NCBI RefSeq assembly: GCF_004005945.1
Contig: NZ_SACS01000001.1
Location: forward strand, 1 to 64,000
Direction: 5' to 3'
Origin: Rheinheimera riviphila
GTDB taxonomy: Bacteria > Pseudomonadota > Gammaproteobacteria > Enterobacterales > Alteromonadaceae
Length of the DNA: 64,000 bases
Within the stretch, counting starts at the first letter, position 1. Each line of letters begins with the position of its first letter. A program made the translations under genes and the position numbers. The notes below the pieces were generated by a model. That model was given only the letters and a program-made list of their open reading frames with translations. It was not told the DNA's origin and did not search any database. Positions 47,492 to 57,158 of this stretch are shown piece after piece.

Positions 47492-49291
47492 TTATTTACC
47501 GACTTTCAGAATGGCTAGGAACGCTTCCTGCGGCACTTCGACGTTGCCGACTTGCTTCATTCGTTTTTTACCATCTTTTTGTTTTTGCAGAAGCTTTTTC
47601 TTCCGGCTGATATCGCCACCGTAACATTTCGCTAAAACGTTTTTCCGTAATTGTTTGACGGTGGTCCGTGCAATCACGTGGCTGCCAATCGCGGCCTGGA
47701 TCGCAATATCAAACATCTGGCGTGGGATCAGTTCTTTCAGCTTTTCAGCCAGTTCGCGACCACGGCCCTGGGCGAAATCTTTATGGCTGATAATCGCCAG
47801 TGCATCCACGCGCTCACCGTTGATCAGAATATCAACCCGCGACATATCAGATAACTGGAAGCGTTTAAAAGCGTAATCCAAAGATGCATAACCACGACTG
47901 GTTGATTTTAACCGGTCGAAGAAGTCCATCACCACTTCGGCCATTGGCAGTTCATAGACCACCGCGACCTGACGGCCGTGGTAAGTCATATTCATCTGCA
48001 CGCCACGTTTTTCGATACACAGCGTAATGACGTTGCCTAAGTATTCTTGTGGTACCAGAATGTGCGCCTCAACAATCGGCTCACGAATTTCGTCGATGTT
48101 ACCCACCGGCGGCAAGTCACTTGGATTGTCGACCATCACCAGCTCGCCAGCTTTGGTCAGGACTTCGTAAACCACGGTTGGCGCTGTGGTAATGAGGTCC
48201 AGATCGTATTCACGCTCCAGACGTTCCTGAATGATTTCCATGTGTAACATACCGAGGAAACCAATGCGGAAGCCAAAACCTAAAGCGCTCGAGCTTTCTG
48301 GCTCATAAAATAACGAAGAATCGTTCAGACTTAATTTTTCCAGCGCATCGCGGAAATCTTCGTAATCGTCTGAAGACACTGGATAAACGCCGGCATAAAC
48401 CTGAGGTTTGATCCGTTTAAAGCCAGGCAACACTTCGGTCGCCGGGTTTTTCGACAGCGTTAAAGTATCACCGACCGGCGCGCCTTTAATTTCTTTGATA
48501 CCGGCAATCACAAAACCAACTTCACCAGTACTCAAAATGCCGGTGTTTTTGGCTTTTGGCGTGAAAATACCGACTTTATCTACTTCATAAACGGCACCGC
48601 TCGACATAATTTTGATTTTGTCTTTCGCCTGAATAGTGCCGTGTTTCACCCGCACCAGCGACACTACGCCCTGATAGGGGTCAAACCAGGAGTCAATAAT
48701 CAGCGCTTGGGTTGGCGCATTGACATCACCTTCCGGGCAAGGAATGCCTTTAACGATGGTTTCCAGCACGTCTTCAATACCAAAACCGGTTTTGGCCGAA
48801 CATTGCACGGCGCCAATGGCTTCGATACCGATGATGTCTTCAATCTCTTCAGCAACCCGCTCTGGTTCAGCTTGTGGTAAATCAATTTTGTTCAGAACCG
48901 GCAGTACTTCCAGGTTCATTTCTAAGGCGGTGTAGCAGTTGGCAACAGTTTGCGCTTCTACGCCCTGACCAGCGTCTACCACCAATAACGCACCTTCACA
49001 GGCGGCTAAAGAACGGCTGACTTCATAGGTAAAGTCAACGTGTCCTGGCGTGTCGATAAAATTCAGCTGGTAAGTTTCGCCGTCTTTGGCGGTGTAATTC
49101 AGGGTAACGCTTTGCGCTTTGATGGTGATGCCGCGTTCACGCTCCAGATCCATGGAGTCCAGCACCTGTTCCTGCATTTCACGGTCAGATAAACCGCCGC
49201 AGAACTGGATCAAACGATCCGATAAAGTCGATTTACCATGGTCAATGTGAGCAATGACCGAGAAATTGCGGATGTGAGATATTTTTGCCAT
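47492..49291 (-). CDS. lepA: Elongation factor 4 (LepA)
   Basis: This 599-aa translational GTPase has G1 [23 protein letters not shown] and the LepA-specific C-terminus ([20 protein letters not shown]). It acts on ribosomes in elongation or 30S biogenesis. The start at 49291 ([10 protein letters not shown]) follows GGAA; the longer frame adds 16 unrelated residues. The 220-bp gap to rseC shows no gene. Confidence 0.97.
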   Translation of the reverse strand: MAKISHIRNFSVIAHIDHGKSTLSDRLIQFCGGLSDREMQEQVLDSMDLERERGITIKAQSVTLNYTAKDGETYQLNFIDTPGHVDFTYEVSRSLAACEGALLVVDAGQGVEAQTVANCYTALEMNLEVLPVLNKIDLPQAEPERVAEEIEDIIGIEAIGAVQCSAKTGFGIEDVLETIVKGIPCPEGDVNAPTQALIIDSWFDPYQGVVSLVRVKHGTIQAKDKIKIMSSGAVYEVDKVGIFTPKAKNTGILSTGEVGFVIAGIKEIKGAPVGDTLTLSKNPATEVLPGFKRIKPQVYAGVYPVSSDDYEDFRDALEKLSLNDSSLFYEPESSSALGFGFRIGFLGMLHMEIIQERLEREYDLDLITTAPTVVYEVLTKAGELVMVDNPSDLPPVGNIDEIREPIVEAHILVPQEYLGNVITLCIEKRGVQMNMTYHGRQVAVVYELPMAEVVMDFFDRLKSTSRGYASLDYAFKRFQLSDMSRVDILINGERVDALAIISHKDFAQGRGRELAEKLKELIPRQMFDIAIQAAIGSHVIARTTVKQLRKNVLAKCYGGDISRKKKLLQKQKDGKKRMKQVGNVEVPQEAFLAILKVGK

Positions 49292-49511
49292 TTTTTCCAA
49301 TATAAAACTGAGCTGACTGGCCGATCGACGCTGCTGCAAATGCTACTGCACGATCCTGACCACAGATTAAAATTGCCGCGAATTGTACTTGAATTAGTGT
49401 TTGGATGCTATGTGTTCTTTGGCTTTGCGCCAGAACAAGGCCGCGCAGTGCATTGTCATTATGGATATGACAAAAATCGGAAGTTGTAACCGGACAACCA
49501 TGACCAGTGAA

Positions 49512-49970
49512 TTATTGGTTTTGAATAGTCAAATTGGGCAATACCGCCAACAAATGTACTTGTTGCTGCACAGAGCCAATCCCGGAACTGAGTTTGCGGG
49601 CTAGCAACATGCCGGCGAATCCACCAACCATAGCCGCCAATAACTGGCCACCTTCGCTCCAGCCGCCATAAAATGCCAATGCCAATGCACCGATAAACAG
49701 CACCAGTGGCAATAAATACACCAGTAAAGCCGATTTCACTAACACGTCTTCGGCAATACCGATCCGTACCTGTTGTCCGACCAAGAGCTCCTCATCAGCT
49801 TCTGTATGCTGCAGGAAAAACCGGTAGTCACGGCGCGTCATAGCTTTCGCCACCACACCGCTGGTGCAGCTGTCATTGGCGCTGCAGGACTGACAACTAC
49901 TGACCACTTTGGTTTGTAGCCAGACACCGGCAGGCTCTATTTGCACCACGGTGGCAATTTCTTCTACCAT
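49512..49970 (-). CDS. rseC: SoxR-reducing/sigma-E modulating protein RseC
   Basis: This 152-aa inner-membrane protein has the N-terminal Cys cluster SSCQSCSANDSC, two central transmembrane helices (about 75-120) and a short tail. RseC is a positive modulator of sigma-E and a subunit of SoxR reduction. It is the fourth gene of the rpoE operon, separated from rseB by a repeat element that may weaken co-transcription. Confidence 0.92.
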   Translation of the reverse strand: MVEEIATVVQIEPAGVWLQTKVVSSCQSCSANDSCTSGVVAKAMTRRDYRFFLQHTEADEELLVGQQVRIGIAEDVLVKSALLVYLLPLVLFIGALALAFYGGWSEGGQLLAAMVGGFAGMLLARKLSSGIGSVQQQVHLLAVLPNLTIQNQ

Positions 49971-50018
49971 TTTGCGGATCTCCGGAACTGCATTGCCGTA
50001 TTACATTTTTAGGGTATG

Positions 50019-50177
50019 TATACCCTAAATCATTGAAGATTCGGGTAGGCGACGAGATCGTGAGACTGGACCGCCAGCCCGGCCCGGAGCATAGTTGTCC
50101 TATGTGACTGGGTCGGACTGACGCTTCAGCGAACGAACGAAGGCAACAACCCCGAATCTTTAAGGATGACGGGTATA
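50019..50177. repeat. Small repeat element with TATACCC inverted ends, copy B
   Basis: This 159-bp unit, opposite in orientation to the 33416 copy, begins TATACCCTAAATCATTGAAG and ends CTTTAAGGATGACGGGTATA. The ends form imperfect inverted repeats of roughly 24 bp. It lies 5 bp after the rseB stop, inside the rpoE-rseABC operon. The left end is embedded in the perfect dyad AGGGTAT-GT-ATACCCT (50011-50026). No protein is encoded. Confidence 0.78.
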
Positions 50178-50182
50178 GCCGC

Positions 50183-51130
50183 TTATTGTACGGCATCTGC
50201 CAGCCGACGTGCCAGCTCGACATCAAGCGGCCCGATCACGGTAATATCAACTTGTTGCTTCGGCTGTACCAAAATGGTCGTAGCGCCATCGCGATAGGCT
50301 TGAGTGGGTACACCCGCACCAGGCTGCACAAAGACTGAAATCTGATGCAAACCATCGGTCAATAACCAGGATGCCAACATCTTGCCGTTGTTAGTCATCA
50401 CCGGCAGTTGCTGACTTAACAGCTGGTACCCATCCGGTAGCCAATTCAGCGCAAACTGATTATTCGTCTGAACCGTTGCTTCAGGTAACATCACCGGTTC
50501 ACCAGGTAATTCAGCCGTCATCAGCTGCGCAAGTTCCGGCGGTAAGGTTGGCTTGACTTGTAAATGCACCACCATCCAGCGCTCAAGTACCTGATTGTCG
50601 ACATCGACAGTATCAACACGCAGTGGAAAACCGGTTTCTGCATCCAGCCACAACCAATAACTGAAACGACTGCCCGCCAAAGCGGTTAAACGCAACAATT
50701 GAGCGGTGCGGCCCGACAATGACGTGCTACTGCCAGGTACCGCATCGTACAGCTTCATAATCTCAAGTTGATTGTGAAATAAAATGGCCGGAAGTTCTTT
50801 GATATAGTGATTCATCGTCACCTGAACCGGGCTATCGGGCGTCGAATAATAAACACGATCACCACGGCGAAAGGTATCGGTACCGGCTAGATCCTGCGGA
50901 ATGAGTTGTTCGAGTTCAGTTTTTACTGGCAGCGCACCTTCAGCCTGATGCACTCCGTGCAGCCAGCGGTAGGTATTAATTTGATTGGCGCGAACCTGCA
51001 CAAAGGTCAGGTCGAAGTTAAATTGTCTTACGGCTTGTTGGCTACGTTCGAACTGCAGCCAACCGTCGTTATTTGCGGCTGCTGGCAACGCCAACAGCAG
51101 CAAAACGACCCACCAGAAAAATGCTGGCAT
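50183..51130 (-). CDS. rseB: Sigma-E regulatory periplasmic protein RseB
   Basis: This 315-aa protein has a signal peptide (MPAFFWWVVLLLLALPAAA) and the two-lobed MucB/RseB fold (FNFDLTFVQVRANQINTYRW, GDRVYYSTPDSP). RseB binds RseA and protects it from DegS, and senses mislocalised lipoproteins or LPS. The start at 51130 gives a proper signal peptide; an in-frame GTG at 51256 would put 42 odd residues first, across a 40-nt hairpin, so the shorter form is preferred. The rseA-rseB gap is therefore about 130 bp. Confidence 0.9.
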   Translation of the reverse strand: MPAFFWWVVLLLLALPAAANNDGWLQFERSQQAVRQFNFDLTFVQVRANQINTYRWLHGVHQAEGALPVKTELEQLIPQDLAGTDTFRRGDRVYYSTPDSPVQVTMNHYIKELPAILFHNQLEIMKLYDAVPGSSTSLSGRTAQLLRLTALAGSRFSYWLWLDAETGFPLRVDTVDVDNQVLERWMVVHLQVKPTLPPELAQLMTAELPGEPVMLPEATVQTNNQFALNWLPDGYQLLSQQLPVMTNNGKMLASWLLTDGLHQISVFVQPGAGVPTQAYRDGATTILVQPKQQVDITVIGPLDVELARRLADAVQ

Positions 51131-51161
51131 GAATAGAGCGCACTGACCTTTCTGCGGCGTT

Positions 51162-51201
51162 ATCGCCCGCTCATGTAGAACTACTACAGATCGCGGGCGA
51201 T
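51162..51201 (-). other. Two-step hairpin between rseA and rseB
   Basis: Outer arms ATCGCCCGC and GCGGGCGAT and inner arms TGTAG and CTACA enclose a 5-nt loop over 40 nt. It lies in the leader of rseB. It could be a REP-like unit or an RNA structure that tunes rseB relative to rseA. Confidence 0.6.
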
Positions 51202-51259
51202 GCCTTGCATAAAAGCCAGCCAAACTGCTGCAAAAATATCCACCAATAGTCAACACGCT

Positions 51260-51919
51260 CTAGTTTCCGTGAGGTTGTTGCTCAACACCTGGCTTGGCTG
51301 ATTCCGCAGCTTTGCGTTGAGCGGCGGTTTGTTCCATCAACCGGATCTGCTGCTGACGTGCCTGCATCAATTCCTGCAAACGACGTTGCTGTTCAAGCTT
51401 TAATTGCTGCTCTTGTGCCGCAAAACGTGAATCAACCGTCGTCTGACTTAAACTCACCGGTGTCGCGACACCGCCAATTGGCCGGGTTTGCAACACGGGC
51501 AAAGGTGACGTCAGGGCATCATCAGGTGATTGCTGATTCTGCTGTACACCAACAACCGCAACTAAAGCAACACTGGCGGCAATGGCGCCTTGCATCACTG
51601 ATTTCATCCACGGCTTGTTGGCCGAAGTTTTGAATCTGTTCCAGCGTGATGTCGAAGTGACCATGACCGGTTGTAACTGAACCTGAACTTCAGGCTGCAA
51701 CTGATGCGTTTCTTCTTGCTCAAGTAACATTTCAAAACGGTTGGTAAAATCTGTATCAATCTGCTCCGGAAGTTCTTTGCGGATCACGGAACCTATCATC
51801 TGGTAGCGTAACCATTGTTGTTGCAAGTCCGGGTCTTGTAACAAAGAGTCGAGCTGTTGCGCACTGATGCCTTGATTATCACTCGCGGCAGAAAGCCAAT
51901 CTTGTTTTTCAGACGACAT
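51260..51919 (-). CDS. rseA: Anti-sigma-E factor RseA
   Basis: This 219-aa protein has the cytoplasmic sigma-binding domain (LQQQWLRYQMIGSVIRKELP), a single transmembrane helix (about 109-127) and a Gln-rich periplasmic tail. RseA holds sigma-E at the membrane and is cleaved by DegS and RseP under envelope stress. It follows rpoE by 24 bp. Confidence 0.95.
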   Translation of the reverse strand: MSSEKQDWLSAASDNQGISAQQLDSLLQDPDLQQQWLRYQMIGSVIRKELPEQIDTDFTNRFEMLLEQEETHQLQPEVQVQLQPVMVTSTSRWNRFKTSANKPWMKSVMQGAIAASVALVAVVGVQQNQQSPDDALTSPLPVLQTRPIGGVATPVSLSQTTVDSRFAAQEQQLKLEQQRRLQELMQARQQQIRLMEQTAAQRKAAESAKPGVEQQPHGN

Positions 51920-51943
51920 ACATGTTCCTGTCTTTTATATTGG

Positions 51944-52519
51944 TCAGCTGATTAAAGGCTTCAGCTGGGTGTCAATTGCTTCACGAGCCCGGAAAATCCG
52001 GCTTCGCACTGTGCCTATCGGACATCCCATTACTTCAGCAATCTCTTCGTAACTCAGACCATCCATTTCACGCAAGGTGATTGCTATGCGTAATTCTTCC
52101 GGCAGTTTTTCAATCGTATCAAATACCACATGGCGGATTTCTTCGGTTAAGAGTAGCTTCTCCGGAGAATCCTGTACCTTTAATGCATCACTTCCTTCGT
52201 AAGAGTCTGCCTCTTCGGCGTCTACGTCGGTGGACGGCGGCTTGCGCCCATTCGCCACCAGATAATTTTTTGCACTGTTCACAGCAATTCGATACAACCA
52301 GGTATAAAAGGCGCTGTCACCACGAAATCCGGGCAATGCACGGTAAGCTTTGATAAAGGCTTCTTGTGCTACATCTGCCACGTCGCCATGATTAGAGACG
52401 TACCTTGAAATTAAGTTCGCCAACCGGTGCTGATATTTTTTTACCAGCAGATTAAAAGCTGCTTTATCCCCTTGTTGTACGCGCTGGACAATTTGCCAAT
52501 CCAATTCTTGCTCGCTCAT
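51944..52519 (-). CDS. rpoE: RNA polymerase sigma-E factor RpoE
   Basis: This 191-aa ECF sigma factor has region 2 (DVAQEAFIKAYRALPGFRG, FYTWLYRIAVNSAKNYL) and region 4 (LSYEEIAEVMGCPIGTVRSR). The rseABC context and length identify RpoE, which directs the envelope-stress regulon. It is divergent from nadB, as in E. coli. A sigma-E-like promoter lies about 65 bp upstream. Confidence 0.97.
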   Translation of the reverse strand: MSEQELDWQIVQRVQQGDKAAFNLLVKKYQHRLANLISRYVSNHGDVADVAQEAFIKAYRALPGFRGDSAFYTWLYRIAVNSAKNYLVANGRKPPSTDVDAEEADSYEGSDALKVQDSPEKLLLTEEIRHVVFDTIEKLPEELRIAITLREMDGLSYEEIAEVMGCPIGTVRSRIFRAREAIDTQLKPLIS

Positions 52520-52583
52520 CCGAGCTTGTCCCCTGTTCTGCTTACTGCTTAAAATTGCAACCGGCTCAAGTCAAACGTAACCA

Positions 52584-52611
52584 TATGACGAAGCCGGGAT
52601 GAAAAAGTTCG
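52584..52611 (-). promoter_or_regulatory. Sigma-E-type autoregulatory promoter of rpoE
   Basis: Minus-strand CGAACTT (605-611 within 52 kb) and TCATA (584-588) are 16 bp apart, close to the sigma-E consensus GGAACTT-N16-TCTGA/TCTAA. Sigma-E promotes its own operon in E. coli. The -10 is imperfect. Confidence 0.55.
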
Positions 52612-52764
52612 GTTTAATAGATAAAAAAGTTACAATAGATTGATCCTGGCCGCACTGAATGTCATAAAGCTGAGGATTACTGCGGGGATCAAGCCGCTCA
52701 ACCGGACGAAAATTTTGTGAATTCGTCATCGTCAGAACTGGTTTTTGTCGGATAAGTGTATCGC

Positions 52765-54375
52765 ATGCAACAGCAAAAAGAACATCAATGTGACGTTTTA
52801 ATTATCGGTAGTGGCGCGGCTGGTTTATCACTGGCATTACAGCTGGCCGATCAGCTTCGCGTCATTGTGCTCAGCAAAGGGCCATTGCGCGAAGGCTCCA
52901 CCTTATACGCACAAGGTGGCATTGCGGCAGTATTTGATGAAAACGACAGTATTGACTCCCACGTCAGCGATACCTTAATTGCCGGCGCCGGCCTTTGTGA
53001 TGAAGCGGCCGTGCAATTTACCGCTGAACATGCCAAAACCGCGATGGAATGGTTAATCGCACAAGGCGTGCCTTTTGACCAATATCGCGACGAAGATGGT
53101 GTACTGAAATACCACTTAACCCGTGAAGGTGGCCATAGCCATCGCCGCATTTTACATGCCGCTGACGCCACCGGCCGCGCGGTGCAAATCACCCTGGTTG
53201 ACCAGGTGAAATCCCATCCGAATATCCGCTTGCTGGAAAACTACAATGCGGTTGATTTAATCACCGCCGAAAAACTCGGCCTGCCAGGGCAACATTGTCA
53301 TGGCGCTTATGTCTGGAATCGCAATTCCGAACAAGTTGAAGTGATTGCCGCGCGTTTTGTCGCCCTTGCCACCGGCGGTGCCAGTAAGGTTTATCTGTAT
53401 ACCAGCAATCCGGATGTCGCCAGCGGCGATGGCATTGCTATGGCTTGGCGCGCTGGTTGCCGGGTAGCCAATATGGAATTTAATCAATTCCACCCAACCA
53501 GTTTATATCATCCGGAAGCACAGAATTATCTGATCACTGAAGCCATGCGCGGCGAAGGTGCTTATTTGCAGCGACCGGATGGCAGTCGTTTTATGCCGGA
53601 TTTTGACGAACGCGCCGAACTGGCTCCCCGCGATATTGTCGCCCGCGCCATCGATTTTGAAATGAAACGGTTAGGCGTTGCTTGTGTGTACCTCAATATC
53701 AGTCATAAGCCAAAAGACTTTATTATTGAACACTTTCCGACCATTTACGCCAAATGCTTAAGTGTCGGTATTGATATCACCAAACAACCAATCCCGGTGG
53801 TGCCCGCAGCGCATTACACCTGTGGCGGCGTGATGACTAACCTGAATGGTCAGACCGATATTGCCAACTTATACGCTATTGGCGAAGTGGCTTATACCGG
53901 TTTGCACGGCGCTAACCGAATGGCCAGTAACTCGTTGCTGGAATGTGTGGTGTTTGCGCAAAGTGCTGCGCGGCATATTTTGGCCAATCTCACCGCCAAT
54001 ACCGCCCTGGTGAAGTTGCCACAATGGGACGAAAGTCGGGTCAGCAATTCCGATGAAGAAGTGGTGATCACCCACAACTGGCATGAACTGCGGTTATTTA
54101 TGTGGGACTTTGTTGGCATCGTCCGCACCACCAAACGACTGGAACGGGCATTACACCGGGTCGAGCTGCTGCAACGCGAAATCGAAGAGTATTACCGTCA
54201 TTTCCGGGTCAGTAATAACTTGCTGGAACTGCGTAATTTGACGATGGTAGCTGAGCTCATCATCCGCTGCGCGATGGAGCGCAAAGAAAGTCGGGGCTTG
54301 CATTACACACTGGATTATCCGGAGCTGGATCCGCTGCCAACACCGACAGTATTAACACCGCCGGTTCGCAGCTAA
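52765..54375 (+). CDS. nadB: L-aspartate oxidase
   Basis: This 536-aa flavoprotein oxidises aspartate to iminoaspartate for NAD synthesis. It has the FAD-binding [43 protein letters not shown] and [20 protein letters not shown]. The ATG at 52765 is preferred to the GTG nine bases before it. It is divergent from rpoE, the conserved arrangement, and 5 bp from the convergent PQ-loop gene. Confidence 0.96.
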   Translation: MQQQKEHQCDVLIIGSGAAGLSLALQLADQLRVIVLSKGPLREGSTLYAQGGIAAVFDENDSIDSHVSDTLIAGAGLCDEAAVQFTAEHAKTAMEWLIAQGVPFDQYRDEDGVLKYHLTREGGHSHRRILHAADATGRAVQITLVDQVKSHPNIRLLENYNAVDLITAEKLGLPGQHCHGAYVWNRNSEQVEVIAARFVALATGGASKVYLYTSNPDVASGDGIAMAWRAGCRVANMEFNQFHPTSLYHPEAQNYLITEAMRGEGAYLQRPDGSRFMPDFDERAELAPRDIVARAIDFEMKRLGVACVYLNISHKPKDFIIEHFPTIYAKCLSVGIDITKQPIPVVPAAHYTCGGVMTNLNGQTDIANLYAIGEVAYTGLHGANRMASNSLLECVVFAQSAARHILANLTANTALVKLPQWDESRVSNSDEEVVITHNWHELRLFMWDFVGIVRTTKRLERALHRVELLQREIEEYYRHFRVSNNLLELRNLTMVAELIIRCAMERKESRGLHYTLDYPELDPLPTPTVLTPPVRS

Positions 54376-54380
54376 TCGCA

Positions 54381-54650
54381 TCACGCTGCGGTATTTTTCC
54401 GATATTTAAAGATCAGAAACACCACATAAATCTGTAATGCTGCAGTGGCCAATTGGCCGATAATCGACTGCAGCTCAGTATATTTTTCAGCATAAACATA
54501 CAATGACAGGTTACCCACAGCGAATGCCAGCCAGGTAAATGCCGGTACCCCAGCCGAAGTTTTGGTTTTTAATAAATGCCACAGTTGCATCAGAGTTGCC
54601 GCTGGAAAAATCACCGCCGGAATATAGCCAATCCATTCAATTAAATTCAT
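54381..54650 (-). CDS. Small PQ-loop/SemiSWEET-like membrane protein
   Basis: This 89-aa protein has three transmembrane helices (about 5-25, 35-53, 60-80). The first helix ends in MQLWHLLKTKTSAGVPAFTW, resembling the PQ-loop and KTKSxxGVS stretch of SemiSWEET sugar transporters, which work as dimers. The usual Pro-Gln is not exact here, so sugar transport is only a suggestion. An upstream GTG (54659) is an alternative start. Confidence 0.65.
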   Translation of the reverse strand: MNLIEWIGYIPAVIFPAATLMQLWHLLKTKTSAGVPAFTWLAFAVGNLSLYVYAEKYTELQSIIGQLATAALQIYVVFLIFKYRKNTAA

Positions 54651-54744
54651 CGGAACCACAACATCGCCAGCAATCGCTGGTCATAGAAGGTTAAATTTAG
54701 GAAAGCGGAATATAACGATAAGTTTGCAGAACGACAAGGCTTAA

Positions 54745-54783
54745 ACTGAATGCCTAGACTGAATGCCTAAACCGAATGAGTAT
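54745..54783. repeat. Tandem 13-bp repeat at the 3' end of ygfX
   Basis: Three units: ACTGAATGCCTAG, ACTGAATGCCTAA and ACCGAATGAGTAT. The third lies in the coding end of ygfX, the second spans the stop codon and the first lies beyond it. Same pattern as at the rpoS end. Confidence 0.8.
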
Positions 54784-55198
54784 CCCGCGGTTGCCAGCGG
54801 ATTAATTGGCAGTGCCTGGCCAACGCCCGAAAATCAGCGACACTGAAATTATCCTGATACAACCAATGTTGTTGAATATTTTGCTGTTCATCCTGCCAAT
54901 ACAACCAAATACCCCAACTACAAACCAGACTTTGCGGTAGCAATATACCCGCTGGTAATTGCTCGCCCAGCCAGCGTAGTTCGCCGCTATTGCCTATTGA
55001 TAGCATGGTGGGGCTCAGTGGTTGTTGCCACTGTTGCAACAGCCAATAACAGGCCGCCAGCATCGGCAGACTGCTCAGCCATAACCACCCGCCGTTCAGG
55101 GGCAACAGGAGCACTGAGGCTAAAATTAATAGTAAACCGCCACTATAAGCGACATGCCGCCAGCGGGACGGTCGAAGCGCCAGACTAGACGCGTACAC
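54767..55198 (-). CDS. ygfX: YgfX/CptA-like membrane protein
   Basis: This roughly 143-aa protein has two N-terminal membrane helices (about 15-35 and 38-55) and a soluble tail with GELRWLGEQ near its middle, as in E. coli YgfX (CptA). YgfX is encoded with sdhE (CptB) and has been linked to cell-shape effects through FtsZ and MreB. It overlaps the sdhE end; GTG 55198 and TTG 55207 are both possible starts, and no ribosome-binding site stands out, so coupling is likely. Confidence 0.75.
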   Translation of the reverse strand: MYASSLALRPSRWRHVAYSGGLLLILASVLLLPLNGGWLWLSSLPMLAACYWLLQQWQQPLSPTMLSIGNSGELRWLGEQLPAGILLPQSLVCSWGIWLYWQDEQQNIQQHWLYQDNFSVADFRALARHCQLIRWQPRDTHSV

Positions 55199-55436
55199 GC
55201 CGGACAATGGTGTCTACCAGACTTTGAATGGCCGGATCGGCCGCTTTGCCATGGCCCATAAACCAGGCAAATAAATCCGGGTCGTCGCTGGCAAGAAGTT
55301 GTTCAAATACTTGTTTTTGTTCAAGACTTAGCGCGTCATAACCGTCTTCGACAAAAGGAGCCAACAGGATATCCAGCTCCAGCATGCCACGGCGACAGGC
55401 CCAGCGTAATTTCGGTTTGGACATTAATTCTGGCAT
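55185..55436 (-). CDS. sdhE: FAD assembly factor SdhE
   Basis: This 83-aa protein carries the RGxxE motif (ACRRGMLELDILL) needed to promote covalent FAD attachment to succinate dehydrogenase, followed by FLxLLAxxDPDLFAWFMGH-like helices. The start at 55436 (MPELMSKPK) follows AGAGAG; the longer frame adds 51 unrelated residues. It is followed by overlapping ygfX and is divergent from ygfZ, as in E. coli. Confidence 0.94.
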   Translation of the reverse strand: MPELMSKPKLRWACRRGMLELDILLAPFVEDGYDALSLEQKQVFEQLLASDDPDLFAWFMGHGKAADPAIQSLVDTIVRRVRV

Positions 55437-55550
55437 TACAAACTCTCTTGGTGAACGTCGGATTATTCTAACAAATAACCCGCGCTGGGGTTGTGCTTTT
55501 CTATGTTTCCCCCAATGATCTGAATATTTGGTTTGATAGCGAAATACTTT

Positions 55551-56525
55551 ATGCAAAGTTCCTGGATCAGTGCCGATCAATTGGCACAATTATCAAATGA
55601 CGCCGAGCAGGCATTTATCAGTCCATTACCGGCTTTTAGCGTGATCCGGATCAGCGGCCCGGATCAAAAAAAGTATCTGCAAGGCCAGCTGACTTGTGAC
55701 GTGAACAGTCTGCAGCCTGAAACCTTTCTGCGTGGCGCGCATTGTGACGCCAAAGGCAAGATGTGGGCGACTTTTCATTTACTGCAAGATGGTGATGATT
55801 TGCTGATGCTCGGGTTTCGCGATGAAATTCAGGCATCTTTGCTGCAGTTGAAAAAATTTGGCGTGTTTTCCAAAGTGAGCTTTACCGATACCGCCGACAG
55901 TCTGGCGGTGCTTGGCGTCAGTGGACCGGAGGCGGAGCGTTTATTGCCTGCACTCGGAGTGGCGACCACACCGGTTCAGGGTTCTGTCACAGCGCTAACC
56001 GGTGGTCATTTGCTGGCGCTGGCACCACAGCATTATCTGCTGGTACTGACGGTAGAAGCCGCGCGTACTTTAATCCAACAGCAAATTACGCTACTTGCCG
56101 CCCCTACCCGCTTTTTACAACAGCATATTCTGCATGGTTTGCCCTATCTGGAGCAGGCCATCATCGGCGAATATGTGCCGCAAAACCTGAACTTGCAGGC
56201 TATCGACGCTATTAGTTTTAGCAAAGGCTGTTATATCGGGCAGGAAATGGTGGCACGGATGAAATATCTGGGTAAAAATAAACGGGCGACTTATATTCTG
56301 ACGGCCCAGAGTGAAGAAACTCCGGCAGCAGGCAGCGATATTGAAGTACAATTGGAGCAGAACTGGCGACGCAGCGGTGTTGTCATCAACGCAGTGAATA
56401 TCCATGGTGAGTTGTCCGTGTTGGCCGTATTGCCAAATGACATCAGTCCGGAAGACCATTTACGGCTGGCCAGTGACCCTGACACACAATTCAGGGTTAA
56501 CTCCCTCCCTTATTCTTTAAATTAA
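55551..56525 (+). CDS. ygfZ: tRNA-modifying/iron-sulfur cluster repair protein YgfZ
   Basis: This 324-aa protein is a folate-binding GcvT-like protein with the signature KGCYIGQEMVARMKY. YgfZ supports the repair of certain iron-sulfur enzymes such as MiaB. The ATG at 55551 is preferred to the TTG at 55533. It is divergent from sdhE (114 bp) and 12 bp upstream of the FKBP gene. Confidence 0.94.
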   Translation: MQSSWISADQLAQLSNDAEQAFISPLPAFSVIRISGPDQKKYLQGQLTCDVNSLQPETFLRGAHCDAKGKMWATFHLLQDGDDLLMLGFRDEIQASLLQLKKFGVFSKVSFTDTADSLAVLGVSGPEAERLLPALGVATTPVQGSVTALTGGHLLALAPQHYLLVLTVEAARTLIQQQITLLAAPTRFLQQHILHGLPYLEQAIIGEYVPQNLNLQAIDAISFSKGCYIGQEMVARMKYLGKNKRATYILTAQSEETPAAGSDIEVQLEQNWRRSGVVINAVNIHGELSVLAVLPNDISPEDHLRLASDPDTQFRVNSLPYSLN

Positions 56526-56537
56526 ATTGAGGTTTGC

Positions 56538-57029
56538 ATGACCATTCAATCCGACAAAGTCGTTGCCATGCACTATAGCGTCAGCGACGCTGCAGGCAAC
56601 GAACTCGACAGCTCTTTTGGCGGCGAGCCATTGGTATTTATTCACGGTAGCGGTTCGCTGATCATTGGCCTGGAAAATGCCCTGGTTGGCAAACAAGCCG
56701 GTGACAAATTCGCAGTGGAAGTGCCAGCGTCAGAAGCTTATGGCGATCGCCATGAAGAACTGACCCAAGCCGTACCACGTCAGCTGTTTGAAGGCATGGA
56801 AGTAGAGATCGGCATGCGTTTTCGCGCCGCAGGCCCAGATGGTCGTGAGCAATCGGTGATTGTATTAGACGTCACCGACGACGAAGTGGTGGTGGATGGC
56901 AATCACCCGTTATCAGGTATCGATTTAACCTTCGCCGTTGAAATTCTGCTGGTGCGTGACGCCACTGAAGATGAGCTGGCACATGGTCATGCTCATGGTA
57001 TCGATGGTCATGCTGGCCACGGTCACTAA
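56538..57029 (+). CDS. slyD: SlyD-like FKBP-type peptidyl-prolyl isomerase
   Basis: This 163-aa protein has a shortened FKBP domain interrupted by an IF flap (VEVPASEAYGDRHEELTQAV) and a His-rich tail (HGHAHGIDGHAGHGH), as in SlyD, which binds nickel and helps hydrogenase and Tat-substrate maturation. The tail has seven His in fifteen residues. It lies 12 bp after ygfZ and ends before an unusually long hairpin. SlyD in E. coli is elsewhere, so orthology with one of several SlyD/FkpB paralogues is not certain. Confidence 0.85.
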   Translation: MTIQSDKVVAMHYSVSDAAGNELDSSFGGEPLVFIHGSGSLIIGLENALVGKQAGDKFAVEVPASEAYGDRHEELTQAVPRQLFEGMEVEIGMRFRAAGPDGREQSVIVLDVTDDEVVVDGNHPLSGIDLTFAVEILLVRDATEDELAHGHAHGIDGHAGHGH

Positions 57030-57042
57030 TTAAATCTAAGTT

Positions 57043-57090
57043 AAAAAGGGGGCGGAGCTAATTATCAATAATTAGCTCCGCCCCCTTTTT
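57043..57090 (+). terminator. Terminator with a perfect 23-bp stem after the FKBP gene
   Basis: The arms start AAAAAGGGGGCGGAGC and end GCTCCGCCCCCTTTTT. They pair perfectly over 23 bp with a 2-nt centre and end in five T. It is the longest perfect inverted repeat I noticed in the window. Confidence 0.9.
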
Positions 57091-57158
57091 ATTTGCTACT
57101 TGGTCTGACCTGTAAAAACTGTTATAAAATCTGTATTGTTGTCGTCTGAGTCAACCCC

